64,000 bases of DNA from Eretmocerus hayati. Taxonomy: Eukaryota; Arthropoda; Insecta; Hymenoptera; Aphelinidae. The notes beneath the pieces were generated by a model. The model searched no databases. It was not told where the DNA came from and worked only from the letters and a program-made list of their open reading frames with translations. A program made the position numbers and the translations under genes. The stretch lies in contig CM056743.1 in the NCBI GenBank assembly GCA_029851415.1, positions 76,464,186 to 76,528,185 of the forward strand, written 5' to 3'. Every line of letters starts with the position of its first letter. The stretch's first letter is position 1. Positions 30,692 to 41,470 of this stretch are shown piece by piece.

Positions 30692-33538
30692 TCAATCTCC
30701 ATAATGCTTGAGAGTATCTTTTCTCAATAACATTTTGAAGACACAAATATTTCTCGATGACTGAATATCATTACATAGGCTGTTCCATCTTCTTATACCT
30801 CTAACTAGTGGCGAATTGAAGCATAGGTCAGATCTTGCAAAAATTGTATTCACTGAATTTGTATTTCTAAGTTCATAGGAACTAACATGCTCAACAATTT
30901 TATGCCTCAAATCAGGTATATGTAAATTGCCTTTCTGTATTCCATACATGAGAACCAATTCATTATATTCATGCTGAGAAGCAATAGTATGAATTTCAAA
31001 AAGCTTGGATAGTTCAGAATAATCATGATCAAAACGATTGAAATTCACCTTCTTTTTGAATGCCAATACTCTTAGCAGTCTATGCTGCACTTGTTCAAGT
31101 TTATCTTTTAAATATTTTCTAAACGGAGACCAAATTTGAGACCCAAAATTTAAGATCGGTCTCACAAGCGAGTTGAACAAATATTTTATTGATTCACAAT
31201 TTCTGAAATCTCTTGTAATACTATTCACATAGCCTAAAACTCTGTTGGCTTTATTAACCGTGTAATCAACATGGAGATCAAACTTAAGACTCGAATCAAA
31301 AATAACACCAAGATCTTTAACTGAGTTAACACAAGATAAATCTTCCTCACCCAGTTTATAAATAAACTGAAACTTATCATGTCTTCTGACAAACCGAATA
31401 TAACAGCATTTTTTAATATTTAAAACCAGCTTATTTTCTTTAGACCAGTTCATCATAGAATCAAGGTCTCCTTGTAGCCTAGACGAATCTAGAGGTGAGC
31501 GAATAGTTTTGAACAACTTGACATCATCTGCATAAATCAACATCTGTGAAAATTCAATTACATTTGGAAGATCATTAATGAACAAGATAAAAAGAAGTGG
31601 ACCCAAATGAGATCCTTGGGGAACTCCTGATGTAACTGAAAAAGGAGCAGATTTCGAATCGTTGAACCTCACAGTTTGTGATCTGTTTTGTAGATAAGAA
31701 GATAACCATCTTAGAAGGTGACCACCAACTCCTAAAGTCTCCAATTTTTCAAGTAGAATACCATGGTCTAGAAAATCGAAAGCCTTAGAAAAATCTAAAT
31801 ATACTGCATCAGTCTGCTGACAAGCCTCGAAATTTGAACTTATAAAATCTACATATGTTGGTAAGTTGGTGACAATGGATCTATTTTTCATAAATCCATG
31901 TTGAGACTTATGAATCATAGAAACAAAGTAATCTCTTAATAAATCTGCAATACAAGCATCCAGAAGTTTAGGGAATACATCCATGATAGAAATCGGTCTG
32001 TAATTGATTATATCATCAACTCTTCCATCTTTATGTATGGCAGTCACAAAAGAAGACTTCCATATACTAGGCAGAACTCCATTATTAAGTGATTTATTGA
32101 AAAGAATATGCAAAGGCTCAACTAAAGAGCTTGCCAGTTTCTTGACAAAGATATTGGGAATACCATCTGGCCCTGAACTACCATTGCATTTCAGCATTCC
32201 TATACGTTTTAAAATTTCACCACGATCAATAGTCAAATCCAAATTCATCATATTGCAATTATCGATCACTTCCGGGTTTATACTAGAGAGCTTATATGAT
32301 GATTTTAATTGGCTTGCAAAAAATCCTACAATCACTGATTCATCATTCGATCTTTGACCATTGAACTCCATTGATTTGGGATGACTCATCTTTTTTGCTG
32401 AATTACTTGCATATTTCCAGAAAGATTTGATGTTTTTAAAAAGATTATTCTCCACTTCATCTATGTATTTCTTGTAACAAACTCTGGATGAACGAATTAC
32501 CTCAGCTCTCAATTTCTTGAACTCTACATAATCCGAATAATTATTTGTGAACTTCCATTCATCAAATGCATTTCTCTTCTTTTTAATAATTAACTTCAAC
32601 TCAGTGCTATACCAACATGGAAAATTGTCTTGAGATTCACGTTTCACAGGAACATGTTCAACAATATTCTGATTCAGTATTTTATAAAATGAATTCAAGT
32701 TTTCTTCTAGAGAGTTATCAAGGAAAACACCATGCCAATCAATATCATCTAACTTTTTTGCAATAGTAACATAATTAGCCTTATAGAAATTTCTTCCAAA
32801 TCTGCATTGATTATCAACCGATTTTACGCAAGGACAGTAAAATAACATAGGTATATGATGACTATCTGGGGCTACAATCCAATCATCAAAACCTTGAACT
32901 GGTTTCATAAATTTAGACGAAGTGAATAATAAATCAAGAGAGTAACCTTTTACTGGATTGACAGGATAGACTTGCAAAAGATCTAAATAGGAAAAATTAT
33001 TAGATAATATACTTGCTACTTCTCTGACATTTTTAGATTCCTTCTTCCTAAATGAATGATGAAGTGGAGAAGATAACCATTCTACTGAAGGTATATTATA
33101 ATCACCAAACAAATGTACCTCATGATGAGGAAACTTTTCAGCTAGAGATTGAACGAAGAAAACATGATCTTGATATAGTTTTGGACCACTATTTGGAGGC
33201 AAATAAACTCCCCCGACAATACATTTGAATGAACCATTGTCAATCTTCACAAATAACTGCTCAACATTGGATTTTATTGAGCATAAACTAGAATTAAGAG
33301 AGTGTTTCACAGCAATCAAAATACCGCCACCATCAGCTGCCACACTTGTTCCTTGAGATCTGTCCAGTCGATATAAGTCATAACCCTTCAGACCCAGTTG
33401 ATGGTTTTGAATCCTGTCATTGAGCCATGTTTCAGTGAGGATGAACACATCGGGCAGGGGCACTATCAAGTTCCATGATTGTTGCAGAATTGATAACTTG
33501 GTCCTCAGTCCTCTCACATTTTGATAATAGAAATACAC
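30692..33538 (-). CDS. ORF2: AP endonuclease and reverse transcriptase (element B)
   Basis: 948 residues, uninterrupted. Residues 1-230 are an apurinic-type endonuclease: YYQNVRG at the start, catalytic Glu in TETWL (residue 36), a GDYN block near 146, and DSHH as the terminal motif. Residues about 430-720 are the reverse transcriptase: GPDGIPN, YRPISIMDV, HGFMKNRS, VYLDFSKAFDF (motif A), SGVPQGSHLGPLLF (B) and LIYADDVKLF (C, near 668). The C-terminal 200 residues match the usual extension. It nicks the target and copies its RNA from the nick. The frame opens after TGA with AAT GTG TAT and has no in-frame ATG near the N-terminal motif, so translation probably depends on reinitiation after ORF1 or on a non-AUG start; the given start is the first GTG. 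Confidence 0.93.
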   Translation of the reverse strand: MYFYYQNVRGLRTKLSILQQSWNLIVPLPDVFILTETWLNDRIQNHQLGLKGYDLYRLDRSQGTSVAADGGGILIAVKHSLNSSLCSIKSNVEQLFVKIDNGSFKCIVGGVYLPPNSGPKLYQDHVFFVQSLAEKFPHHEVHLFGDYNIPSVEWLSSPLHHSFRKKESKNVREVASILSNNFSYLDLLQVYPVNPVKGYSLDLLFTSSKFMKPVQGFDDWIVAPDSHHIPMLFYCPCVKSVDNQCRFGRNFYKANYVTIAKKLDDIDWHGVFLDNSLEENLNSFYKILNQNIVEHVPVKRESQDNFPCWYSTELKLIIKKKRNAFDEWKFTNNYSDYVEFKKLRAEVIRSSRVCYKKYIDEVENNLFKNIKSFWKYASNSAKKMSHPKSMEFNGQRSNDESVIVGFFASQLKSSYKLSSINPEVIDNCNMMNLDLTIDRGEILKRIGMLKCNGSSGPDGIPNIFVKKLASSLVEPLHILFNKSLNNGVLPSIWKSSFVTAIHKDGRVDDIINYRPISIMDVFPKLLDACIADLLRDYFVSMIHKSQHGFMKNRSIVTNLPTYVDFISSNFEACQQTDAVYLDFSKAFDFLDHGILLEKLETLGVGGHLLRWLSSYLQNRSQTVRFNDSKSAPFSVTSGVPQGSHLGPLLFILFINDLPNVIEFSQMLIYADDVKLFKTIRSPLDSSRLQGDLDSMMNWSKENKLVLNIKKCCYIRFVRRHDKFQFIYKLGEEDLSCVNSVKDLGVIFDSSLKFDLHVDYTVNKANRVLGYVNSITRDFRNCESIKYLFNSLVRPILNFGSQIWSPFRKYLKDKLEQVQHRLLRVLAFKKKVNFNRFDHDYSELSKLFEIHTIASQHEYNELVLMYGIQKGNLHIPDLRHKIVEHVSSYELRNTNSVNTIFARSDLCFNSPLVRGIRRWNSLCNDIQSSRNICVFKMLLRKDTLKHYGD

Positions 33539-33551
33539 ATTACTTTCCTTT

Positions 33552-34988
33552 TTACGGTTGAAATGTCACATTGTTTGCAGAGCTTGCTTTATTCCCATGA
33601 GCGTTGTTCATCGTATGCTCATCAACTAAACAAGGTTTACCATGTATATATTTTATAACTTTCTTATTGAGATTAGCTGCATTGTGAGATTCCATCATTT
33701 TCTTCAAACCAGCCATATAGGCCCTTTCTTGTGGAGTTCTGTCTGCTGATACCTCCAATGGTGCAACCAATTTAGCTTTATTCTTTAGAATGCTCCATAC
33801 ATATTCCTCTTTAGGAAAATTTACCACTAAAGGTCTTGCCTTGTTTGGTTGAAATTGACCTAGTCTTCTACATAAAAACTTAGATAGATCAATATCGGTG
33901 AATACAGAAAATGAATTTCTTATGGCATCATAATCTGTAACAGGTGAATCACTATCTTGAAGATTATGTAGAATGATATTCTTCATTCTTTTATTCCTTT
34001 CCTTAACCTCAACAGCTGCATCCTCTAGTAGGTTATCATATAGATTAGGATCCGAAGGCATAATTGCTCCATTTGGAACTGACTTTTCCATTTCATTGAA
34101 TTTCTTGGTTAGATCTCTAATTGTGTTGCGTTGGGATTCAAACTTACTATTCATTGATTTTTCTATACCATGTACAGTTTTTTCAATTGTCAAGACTTGA
34201 GATTCCAAACTGGTAACATTAGTATTACTCCATGAGATTTTGTTTCCAAATGTGTCAACCTTATGTTTAAGTGATTCAATCTCAGATTCATTTTCACTAG
34301 ATTTCAATTTGACTTCATCCACCTTTGAACCCAGTTGAACTAGTGTAGCCGTTGAGTCTTTAATAGAGTTCTTCAGTGATGAAATATCATTTACCATTTT
34401 GTCAAGCTGCTCATTCAAAGAATCTCTGTATGATGCAAATTCAGCCTTTAACTCTTCAGTATTTTTTATATCAGCTTTGATTGATTCATGTAATACTCTG
34501 CCTTGATCATCAATTTTCTTGGATAATTGATCTCTAAGATTCATCAAAAATATCATTACCTCATCCTCAGACTTTGAAGTGCCAGGTTTGTTGCAGTTTG
34601 TTTTGGTTTTGACATGAGAATAATTCTCTTCAATATCTGATGTAGAATTATTATTTTGACTTGATTTAGGAGACTGAGTATCATCATCCGATTCATTTTC
34701 ATTAATATCATTCTTCGTTGATTCATTTTCAGACAACTGCTCATTTTGATCTTGACGTACATCATCATTATCATTTTCATCAGTCAATTTTTCCTGTTGC
34801 TCTTGACTTGCAGGATCATCAGGTTTTGGACAGCATTTGGAGAAAGATCCATCTGCCTTGGGGCCAGCTCTTCGAGCACAAGATTTATGAAACCAAGCAC
34901 CACATGATGTGCATCTTTTTGCTTTTTTTATGTCACTGATGGGCCCTTTTAAAGGACATAGGAAACACTTCTCCGATGTCCCACACAT
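33552..34988 (-). CDS. ORF1: PHD-type zinc finger, coiled coil, RRM-like domain (element B)
   Basis: 478 residues from ATG. Residues 8-53 form a C-X2-C-X14-C-X2-C-X4-H-X2-C-X14-C finger (CFLC, CTSCGAWFHKSC), a PHD-like arrangement as known in CR1-clade ORF1 proteins. Residues 60-150 are acidic and Asn/Ser-rich. Residues 150-320 have heptad-like Leu/Ile/Val spacing typical of a coiled coil, suggesting oligomerisation. Residues 333-406 resemble an RRM (RNKRMKNIILHNL, then RPLVVNF), followed by a small C-terminal domain with KVIKYIHGKP. ORF1 proteins bind the element RNA and form the ribonucleoprotein. The ORF ends 13 bp before ORF2. Confidence 0.9.
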   Translation of the reverse strand: MCGTSEKCFLCPLKGPISDIKKAKRCTSCGAWFHKSCARRAGPKADGSFSKCCPKPDDPASQEQQEKLTDENDNDDVRQDQNEQLSENESTKNDINENESDDDTQSPKSSQNNNSTSDIEENYSHVKTKTNCNKPGTSKSEDEVMIFLMNLRDQLSKKIDDQGRVLHESIKADIKNTEELKAEFASYRDSLNEQLDKMVNDISSLKNSIKDSTATLVQLGSKVDEVKLKSSENESEIESLKHKVDTFGNKISWSNTNVTSLESQVLTIEKTVHGIEKSMNSKFESQRNTIRDLTKKFNEMEKSVPNGAIMPSDPNLYDNLLEDAAVEVKERNKRMKNIILHNLQDSDSPVTDYDAIRNSFSVFTDIDLSKFLCRRLGQFQPNKARPLVVNFPKEEYVWSILKNKAKLVAPLEVSADRTPQERAYMAGLKKMMESHNAANLNKKVIKYIHGKPCLVDEHTMNNAHGNKASSANNVTFQP

Positions 34989-35272
34989 GATAGCAATAAG
35001 AATTTAGTGCACAAATAAGATTTAAGTGCACAAATACTGAGCAAACTAAACTGATTTTAGGTTAGCTTTATACATTCATACACTAACCACGTATCATACA
35101 AAATCTCAGTCTGGATAATGAAATGGATCACTCCTATTTTATTCTTCTAAGTAGATGACAAGTAATAACTGAAATAATAAGTACTAAGAAATACTAATAA
35201 ATAAAAATTTTATCAAAGCACATTGAAAAATGATGTGATATGATGCGCCACCTATTGGCATATCCAATATTG

Positions 35273-36524
35273 GAAAATATATTCTGGGAATTGAAGTATT
35301 TGATATTTTTTCATGAAAAGATTTTGGTTCGTTTGACCATGATTTCATTTCTATAACTTATATCATGATTTGATCTTTACTTCAAAATTCGATTTCACAC
35401 AATTCAAAACCACGACCTCGATCATGTACATAGAATTGAAAATTATTATTGCTGATTTTCTCTATGGCCGACGATGTGACTCTCACCCTCAGTTTGACTC
35501 ATTCGGATTGATAAATAATACGTCCATCTGTAACATTTTTGAATCAGTACGCATTAGTAAGCATGTAATGTGAATTTGAGCCCTATTCGCGTGTGTCTTG
35601 TATTTTCGAGACACAAAAGATTTCAAGATCGCGCATGTTCATCGTGGGCCGAACGAACAGATCTTATTTGTTCGATAGTTGGAGTTCTACGCGTATACCC
35701 GGATGATTCTACATTAAAACCGAACCGGCATCAGACCACTGCGTGATGTCGGCTTCTCGTGAGTCTGAACCCCATCCTGGGTATAGAGACGATCGGTCCG
35801 GCTTCCCCAATTGGGTCTGATGCATCAGATTTGCCCACGTTCGCGTTTAAATTGATTTCTGTCCCGCCTCGAATCATAAATAGTCGCCAAGTTGACTATT
35901 TATCCCGATCCAAAGAGGGTCGCGATATTCGAATCCGCGTGCTCGCCGAAGCAGACCACTTGGATATTCTAAATTTTTGAACTTACATTGGTCTTGGGGA
36001 GACCTGGTGATGCTCGTGATACAGGCGTATAGAAATTCTGTTGTGAGTTTGCTGTAGTTCCAGTGCAAGTGACCGCGCACTCGTCCGTCGGCTTACTTCA
36101 TGCCCGAGCTCGCCAGATCCCCACTTCAAGACCAATTTCGGCGGCTTGATTGGACGATTTTATAGACACGCGTATTCATGCATACCAATGAAAGTTCCAC
36201 CGCGAATTTGAATTGATTGGTCAGCTATTAGTATTGATGTATCGGTGATCGTTCATCGTGGAAAGGGTGTAAAATATAGCTGACCAGACATATATTTTTC
36301 GTATCCCACAATCGTCGCGTAAAAAATGGTTTCTAGTATTAGTTCATCGATTAATTCATGATGATCGAATATACAGTTGATAGTATTAGTATTTGCCACA
36401 CCATACATGCATGATTCGACTTACACGACTGGTCTGATGGTCATCTGGTCTAACGGCTGACTGAAAATACTTATTTCTAAAATTTCAAAATCATCTGAAA
36501 ATTGCGAATGTTGGAATATAGTGA
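35273..36524. other. Unrecognised sequence
   Basis: No gene or repeat is recognised. A 73-codon frame at 35759-35980 lacks any motif. Confidence 0.5.
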
Positions 36525-37740
36525 GCTCTACCCTCAAAATTCTCGAGGATGTAACTCGGGAGCAAGTCAATGAGCTAGTAATTGAGAGAGACTTATCGGT
36601 TCCCTCGCAATTAGGTTTCGGAGAGGAACATAGCACCCATACTGTCTGAATCAAAATCGCGGATGATATCCGGAAACTGTCGATAACGGAATGGTGACGC
36701 TCATGTTAGTCATTGACTACTCTTAAGCATTCGACCTTGTGAACATCAGCGTCTCCGCTATAGAGTTGAAAGAATTTGTGTTTTCAGACTCTGCGTATAA
36801 TTTGGCAAAATCGTTCCCAGAAGATCGTTCCCAAACAGTAGTCTCAGCCACGGGACAGATGTTTGCTCCTGCCAACAGAAATTCGGGTATCCCCCAAGGT
36901 AGCAAGGCTGGTCCGGTTCTCTTTTCTATGGGCATCTCTAGCCGTCCAACTATATTGAAACACTGCTTGCATCATCTCTATGCAGACGATGCTATTTTAC
37001 ATTCACAAGTTCAGTATAAAGACGTTGAACAGATTGTGAAGGATATGAATGAAGACGGATAGATTCTTATTGACTTTACTGACTCAAAAAGCCTGAAGAC
37101 GGATACAAGCAAAACCGAGCCGACACGGTTCCGCTCAAAGAGTTTTCTGTAAGGACTGCGTGAAAGCCCCCCGCCTTCCGTGTATATCAACGGTCGAGTT
37201 ATCAATATAGTGAAACAATCAAAATTCTAGGAGTAAAGCTTGATATTTCACCATCCTCCCAGGGTCGATGTCGTATAACAGCTCGAATATCGCATTCAGA
37301 CATGTCGAAGCTACGGAAATTCGAAACTTGTATACTGACAAATACAAATCTAGTTCTGGTGAACGCCCTTGATCTTTTCGTATTTTGATTACCGTGCGGG
37401 TCTATTCACGAACTTATCCTAGGAAGTAGCTTTTAAGATGAGTAGAGAATGCGGTTTTGAGATATGGATTGGGTATGAGAAGATTTCACATTACCCCACT
37501 GTATACAGAATACAATCCCGTGCCCCATACGGTGAGAGAAGAGTACCTAAGCATCTGCTGCTAGCCAGAATTTTGAAGTTTAATGAGCCAGAGTACTTAA
37601 TGAATAAATTCAATAATCTTTCTCCAGGCAAGGTTGTATCGAAACGTTGTTCCTCACTTCAGCTACTTGTGAGTTTCGGTCGCACGAATACCTTCATTAA
37701 CAGCTTCTCTATTCCCGTGGTGCGAGAGTGGAATACGTCG
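36525..37740 (+). pseudogene. Reverse transcriptase relic of non-LTR element C, 5' part
   Basis: Starts inside the reverse transcriptase (KILEDVTREQVNEL, QLGFGEEHSTHT) and continues through VIDYS and AFDLVN with stops between, then NSGIPQGSKAGPVLF (motif B) and HHLYADDAILH (TATGCAGACGAT at 36979-36990, motif C). The C-terminal region reappears at 37438 (YGERRVPKHLLLARILKFNEPEYL, FSIPVVREWN). Many stops and shifts show long decay. At 37740 the frame is interrupted by fold-back 3; the same frame resumes at 40557. Confidence 0.8.
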
Positions 37741-40556
37741 CACACAGTCTTACGTAACACGAGAAAGACCACAATTATGATTACCCTGAGAACGTGCGAT
37801 TTCGGAATGTTCCAAGGCGGAAAATTGTAGCTTTTGACATGCAGAATCCGAATCCTTTTCCCCCGAGGAGCCTCCTCTGCGCATACGCTGACGGCTAGCG
37901 AAAAACCGCGAAAATACTGAAAAAACGACAGTATTAAGGGTTTAAATCAGAGAGGAAGTGATTTACGCAAATTTTGATGTGAACTGAAGTTGTTGCATTT
38001 TGACACACAAATTTGATGGTATAACCAGTTTTTCCAAAAATGCATTTTTTGGAGGTTTTTGGGCTGTTTTGGCGGTTTTTTGGCGGAATTTCGGAATTTT
38101 GACTGCGGCAATCGAAAGATCAGAAAATTTTACGTCGAAATAGGTATTTTCAAAATTTTTTCTAAATCCACCCCGAGGCCTGTGCACCAGCCAGATGGAG
38201 CGAGAGCCAGAAAAACGGATGGGGGCGCTCAAAAAGCTCCCATAGGGCGAGAAAGGAGCGATTTACGCAAATTTTGATAGGAACCAAAGTTGTTGCATCT
38301 TAACACACAAATTTGATGGTATAACCAGTTTTTCCAAAAATGCATTCTTTGGAGGTTTTTGGGCTGTTTTGGCGGCTTTTTGGCAGAATTTCGGTATTTT
38401 GACTGCGGCAATCGAAAGATCAGAAAATTTTTTATTGCATTTAGAAGCTTGGAATCTTGATTCGAGAGCATTTAGATGGACTTTATAAGTGGTCATTCTC
38501 GAGGGAGATTTTCGATCTATCGATTGTGTGAGGCTCTAGTCCAGTCAAATGACGCGGATCTCCATGAAACTGTCACGTTCTGGCTGGTGAGGAGATCAAA
38601 TTGTGGCAAATCGCTTGAAACTCATCTGGAAATGTAAACCCTAGAAGGAACCTTTCTTCCGGGAGATCATACAATTCCACCTTAGAATAATAATTGAGAA
38701 TTCTTCTTAGAATGCATTCTTGAGGAAAAGTCAAGAGGTAATTCTCAAACAATCCGATATGAATGACACCATTGATATGAGAAACTACTCTTCGAGCATA
38801 TTCTGATGGGATATTCCCTCACCATCCAAATGCACCCAACCGCGTGTTAATACATTGTTTTGTTTCAGACATAGCAGAGTTTTGGAGGTGGAAAGTCGGC
38901 ATTCTTTTTATAGGAGACGAATCAAAAGTTTCATAAACTCGCTCAGCAGCTACGCGAAAAAAGATTTTGGGATCCGATTGACTATTGAATCATCATATTT
39001 TCAGGTATCAAATTGATACAAAATCACGAGGGAAAGACGGAATAGATGGGAAAATAAACATGAAATACTAAGTTCATTCGCCCACCTATTCCACGAGGAA
39101 CTGCTCAAGCGCTCTAGCCAATGAATTACTAATATTCTCGATGTATTCCATTACTTAGTCAGAGAATTCCACGCTGGCACAGGTGTTTATCCCTAGGGAA
39201 CCAACCTCTGCATGACAATAGGAATGAGTCTTTCAAGAATTCTGTGTGGATACATTTCGACGTGGAATTTTCTGATCTTCCGATTGCCGCAGTCAAAATT
39301 CCGAAATTCTGCCAAAAAATCGCCAAAACAGCCCAAAAACCTCCAAAAAATGCATTTTTGGAAAAACTGGTTATACCATCAAATTTGTGTGTCAAAATGC
39401 AACAACTTTAGTTTCCATCAAAATTTGCGTAAATCGCTCGTTTCTCCCCCTATGGGAGCTTTTTGAGCGCCCCCATTCATTTTTCTGGCTCTCGCTCCAT
39501 CTGGCTGGTGCACAGGCCTCAGGGTGGATTTAGAAAAAATTTTGAAAATACCTATTTCGACGTAAAATTTTCTGATCTTTCGATTGCTGCAGTCAAAATT
39601 CCGAAATTCTGCCAAAAAACCGCCAAAACAGCCCAAAAACCTCCAAAAAATGCATTTTTGGAAAAACTGGTGATGCCATCAAATTCGTGTGTTAAAATGC
39701 AACAACTTTGATTCCGATCAAAAATTGCGTAAATCGCTCCTTTCTCGCCCTATGGGAGCTTTTTGAGCGCCCCCATTCGTTTTTCTGGCTCTCGCTCCAT
39801 CTGGCTGGTGCACAGGCCTCAGGGTGGATTTAGAAAAAATTCTGAAAATACCTATTTCGACGTAAAATTTTCTGATCTTTCGATTGCTGCAGTCAAAATT
39901 CCGAAATTCTGCCAAAAAACCGCCAAAACAGCCCAAAAACCTCCAAAAAATGCATTTTTGGAAAAACCGGTTATGCCATCAAATTCGTGTGTTAAAATGC
40001 AACAACTTTGATTCCGATCAAAATTTGCGTAAATCGCTCCTTTCTCGCCCTATGGGAGCTTTTTGAGCGCCCCCATTCGTTTTTCTGGCTCTCGCTCCAT
40101 CTGGCTGGTGCACAGGCCTCAGGGTGGATTTAGAAAAAATTTCGAAAATACCTATTTCGACGTAAAATTTTCTGATCTTTCGATTGCCGCAGTCAAAATT
40201 CCGAAATTCTGCCAAAAAACCGCCAAAACAGCCCAAAAACCTCCAAAAAAATGCATTTTTGGGAAAACTGGTTATACCATCAAATTTGTGTATCAAAATG
40301 CAACAACTTTAGTTCCCATCAAAATTTGCGTAAATCACTTCCCCTCTGATTTAAACCCTTAATACTGTTGTTTTTTTCAGTATTTCCGCGGTTTTTCGCT
40401 ACCCGTCAGCGTATGCGCAGAGGAGGCTCCTCGGGGGAAAAAGATTCGGATTCTGCATGTCAAAAGCTACAATTTCCCCTCTTGGAACATTCCGAAATCG
40501 CACGTTTTCAGGGTAATCATAATTGTGGTCTTTCTCGTGTTACGTAAGACTGTGTG
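37741..40556. mobile_element. Fold-back element 3, 2,816 bp, TSD CGTCG
   Basis: Ends are CACACAGTCTTACGTAACAC and its inverse, flanked by CGTCG (37736-37740 and 40557-40561). Removing the element and one CGTCG restores a continuous frame in the host retrotransposon (WNT then SPGNL), which fixes the ends. Outer unique arms of about 225 bp are followed by inverted arrays of a 300-bp unit: about 1.6 units on the left (37965-38440) and about 3.6 on the right (39250-40329). The centre 38450-39250 is unrelated and holds no transposase. The 5-bp CG.CG duplication and CAC terminus are features described for Transib transposons; assignment is inference. Confidence 0.85.
39430..40329 (+). repeat. Tandem array of three 300-bp units in the right arm of fold-back 3
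   Basis: Units start at about 39430, 39730 and 40030 and are nearly identical (a handful of substitutions each), preceded by a partial unit from 39250. Landmarks in each: CGCCCTATGGGAGC, TCTCGCTCCATCTGGC, TTTCGACGTAAAATTTTC. The left arm holds the same unit inverted. Since 300 is divisible by three, each unit repeats the same open frames; these are not genes. Confidence 0.9.
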
Positions 40557-40738
40557 CGTCGCCAGGTAATCTGAGACAAAACTTCACTCCGCCTTCCTTT
40601 AGAATTGTTGAAGAGCCATCATATAGAACGATTCTCCGTGAAGTAGAAAATGATCCGCACTACAGGTATGATGAATCGTCAAATAATAACCGGGCCAATG
40701 CATTCCATGCATGTTACCCAAAATGTCTTTGTGACACC
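40557..40738 (+). pseudogene. C-terminal end of non-LTR element C after the insertion
   Basis: Continues the frame broken at 37740: SPGNLRQNFTPPSFRIVEE and on to a stop at about 40739-40741. Similar tails end Jockey/CR1-type polymerases. A 3' UTR probably follows to about 40860. Confidence 0.6.
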
Positions 40739-40876
40739 TGATAGATGTATAATTATGACTGTAAATATGTACAAATACAAATTGACGTGCGCATCTCATT
40801 GCATGATCAGCCCACATTTCTAATACATTATATCATCCTTCATTCCTACCCAACACGTGTGGATGAGTCATCGGTT

Positions 40877-41072
40877 GTAAGCCGGCGTTTTACCGGTTTA
40901 CCAAAATATCTCACGTTAAATGCACGTAAACTGGCGTTTTACCGGTTTACCAAATTTTCTCACGTTAAATGCACGTGAACCGGCGTTTTACCGGTTTACC
41001 AAATTTTCTCACATTCAATGCACGTAAACCGGCGTTTTACCGGTTTACCAAATTTTTCAACGTAAACGAAAC
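40877..41072 (+). repeat. Four tandem 49-bp units
   Basis: Units begin at 40877, 40926, 40975 and 41024. Each has GGCGTTTTACCGGTTTACC followed by AAATTTTCTCACGTTAAATGCAC with few changes. They lie directly upstream of a TATA box, so they may act as enhancer-like promoter repeats, as in U3 regions of LTRs. Confidence 0.9.
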
Positions 41073-41144
41073 GTAAGCCGCTCATTCCTTGGCTTACGAA
41101 ATTTTTACATGCTGCTTTTCCCGGCTTACCGAGAAAACCGCGGG

Positions 41145-41183
41145 TATATAAGACCGGCCGCTAGAGCCACCCAATCATCAGTC
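41145..41183 (+). promoter_or_regulatory. TATA box and arthropod-type initiator
   Basis: TATATAAG at 41145-41152 and TCAGTC at 41178-41183. The initiator A at 41180 is 35 bp from the first T of the TATA box. TCAGTY is the arthropod initiator consensus. Confidence 0.6.
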
Positions 41184-41470
41184 ATCTCTCGATCATCAGG
41201 CGCATCAGTCGCCTTCGCTCGGCTTGGACGCGGACGCCTCCCGTCAGCCGTTGCCCGTCATCACTACGCTATATTCACTTCACGTCACGCCGCGGTCTTG
41301 TAGAGGGCCGCGATAATTCATTATACCTAGTGTTATATTTGTGTGTGACTTACGTGTGTATCAATCAACTAGATTGTAGTGTCGGCCACCGCGTCAAGTG
41401 TGTGTATAATCCCTGTGTATTTAATTCAACCCCTTTCCCTCCTAATCCTACGAATCACCCAACTCTTTAG

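Larger units (their letters stand above)
30530..35272 (-). mobile_element. Non-LTR retrotransposon B, CR1/Jockey type, apparently full length
   Basis: Minus-strand element of about 4.7 kb with both ORFs uninterrupted. Order in its own direction: 5' UTR of about 280 bp, ORF1 (478 aa), 13-bp gap, ORF2 (948 aa), short 3' UTR, and a tail of AAATAAAC-type repeats at 30531-30550. GAAAATAT flanks both ends (30522-30529 and 35273-35280) and may be the target duplication. This is the best candidate for an active source element in the window. The 5' boundary is approximate. Confidence 0.8.
40877..41470 (+). other. Probable solo LTR or LTR-like promoter unit
   Basis: Tandem repeats, TATA, initiator and a GC-rich leader without open frame follow in the order seen in an LTR (U3, R, U5). 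The 3' edge is unclear (around 41450-41470). No second LTR, primer-binding site or coding region was identified, so a promoter of an unknown transcript is an alternative. Confidence 0.4.

Noticed and set aside
38041..40260. CRISPR array
   Set aside because: The repeats are 300 bp, contiguous and inverted between arms, with no short repeat-spacer pattern, and the genome is eukaryotic.
37963..40362. Repeated open frames of 72-99 codons on both strands in the 300-bp units
   Set aside because: They recur with the repeat unit and in both orientations; composition and period explain them, and there is no start context or motif.
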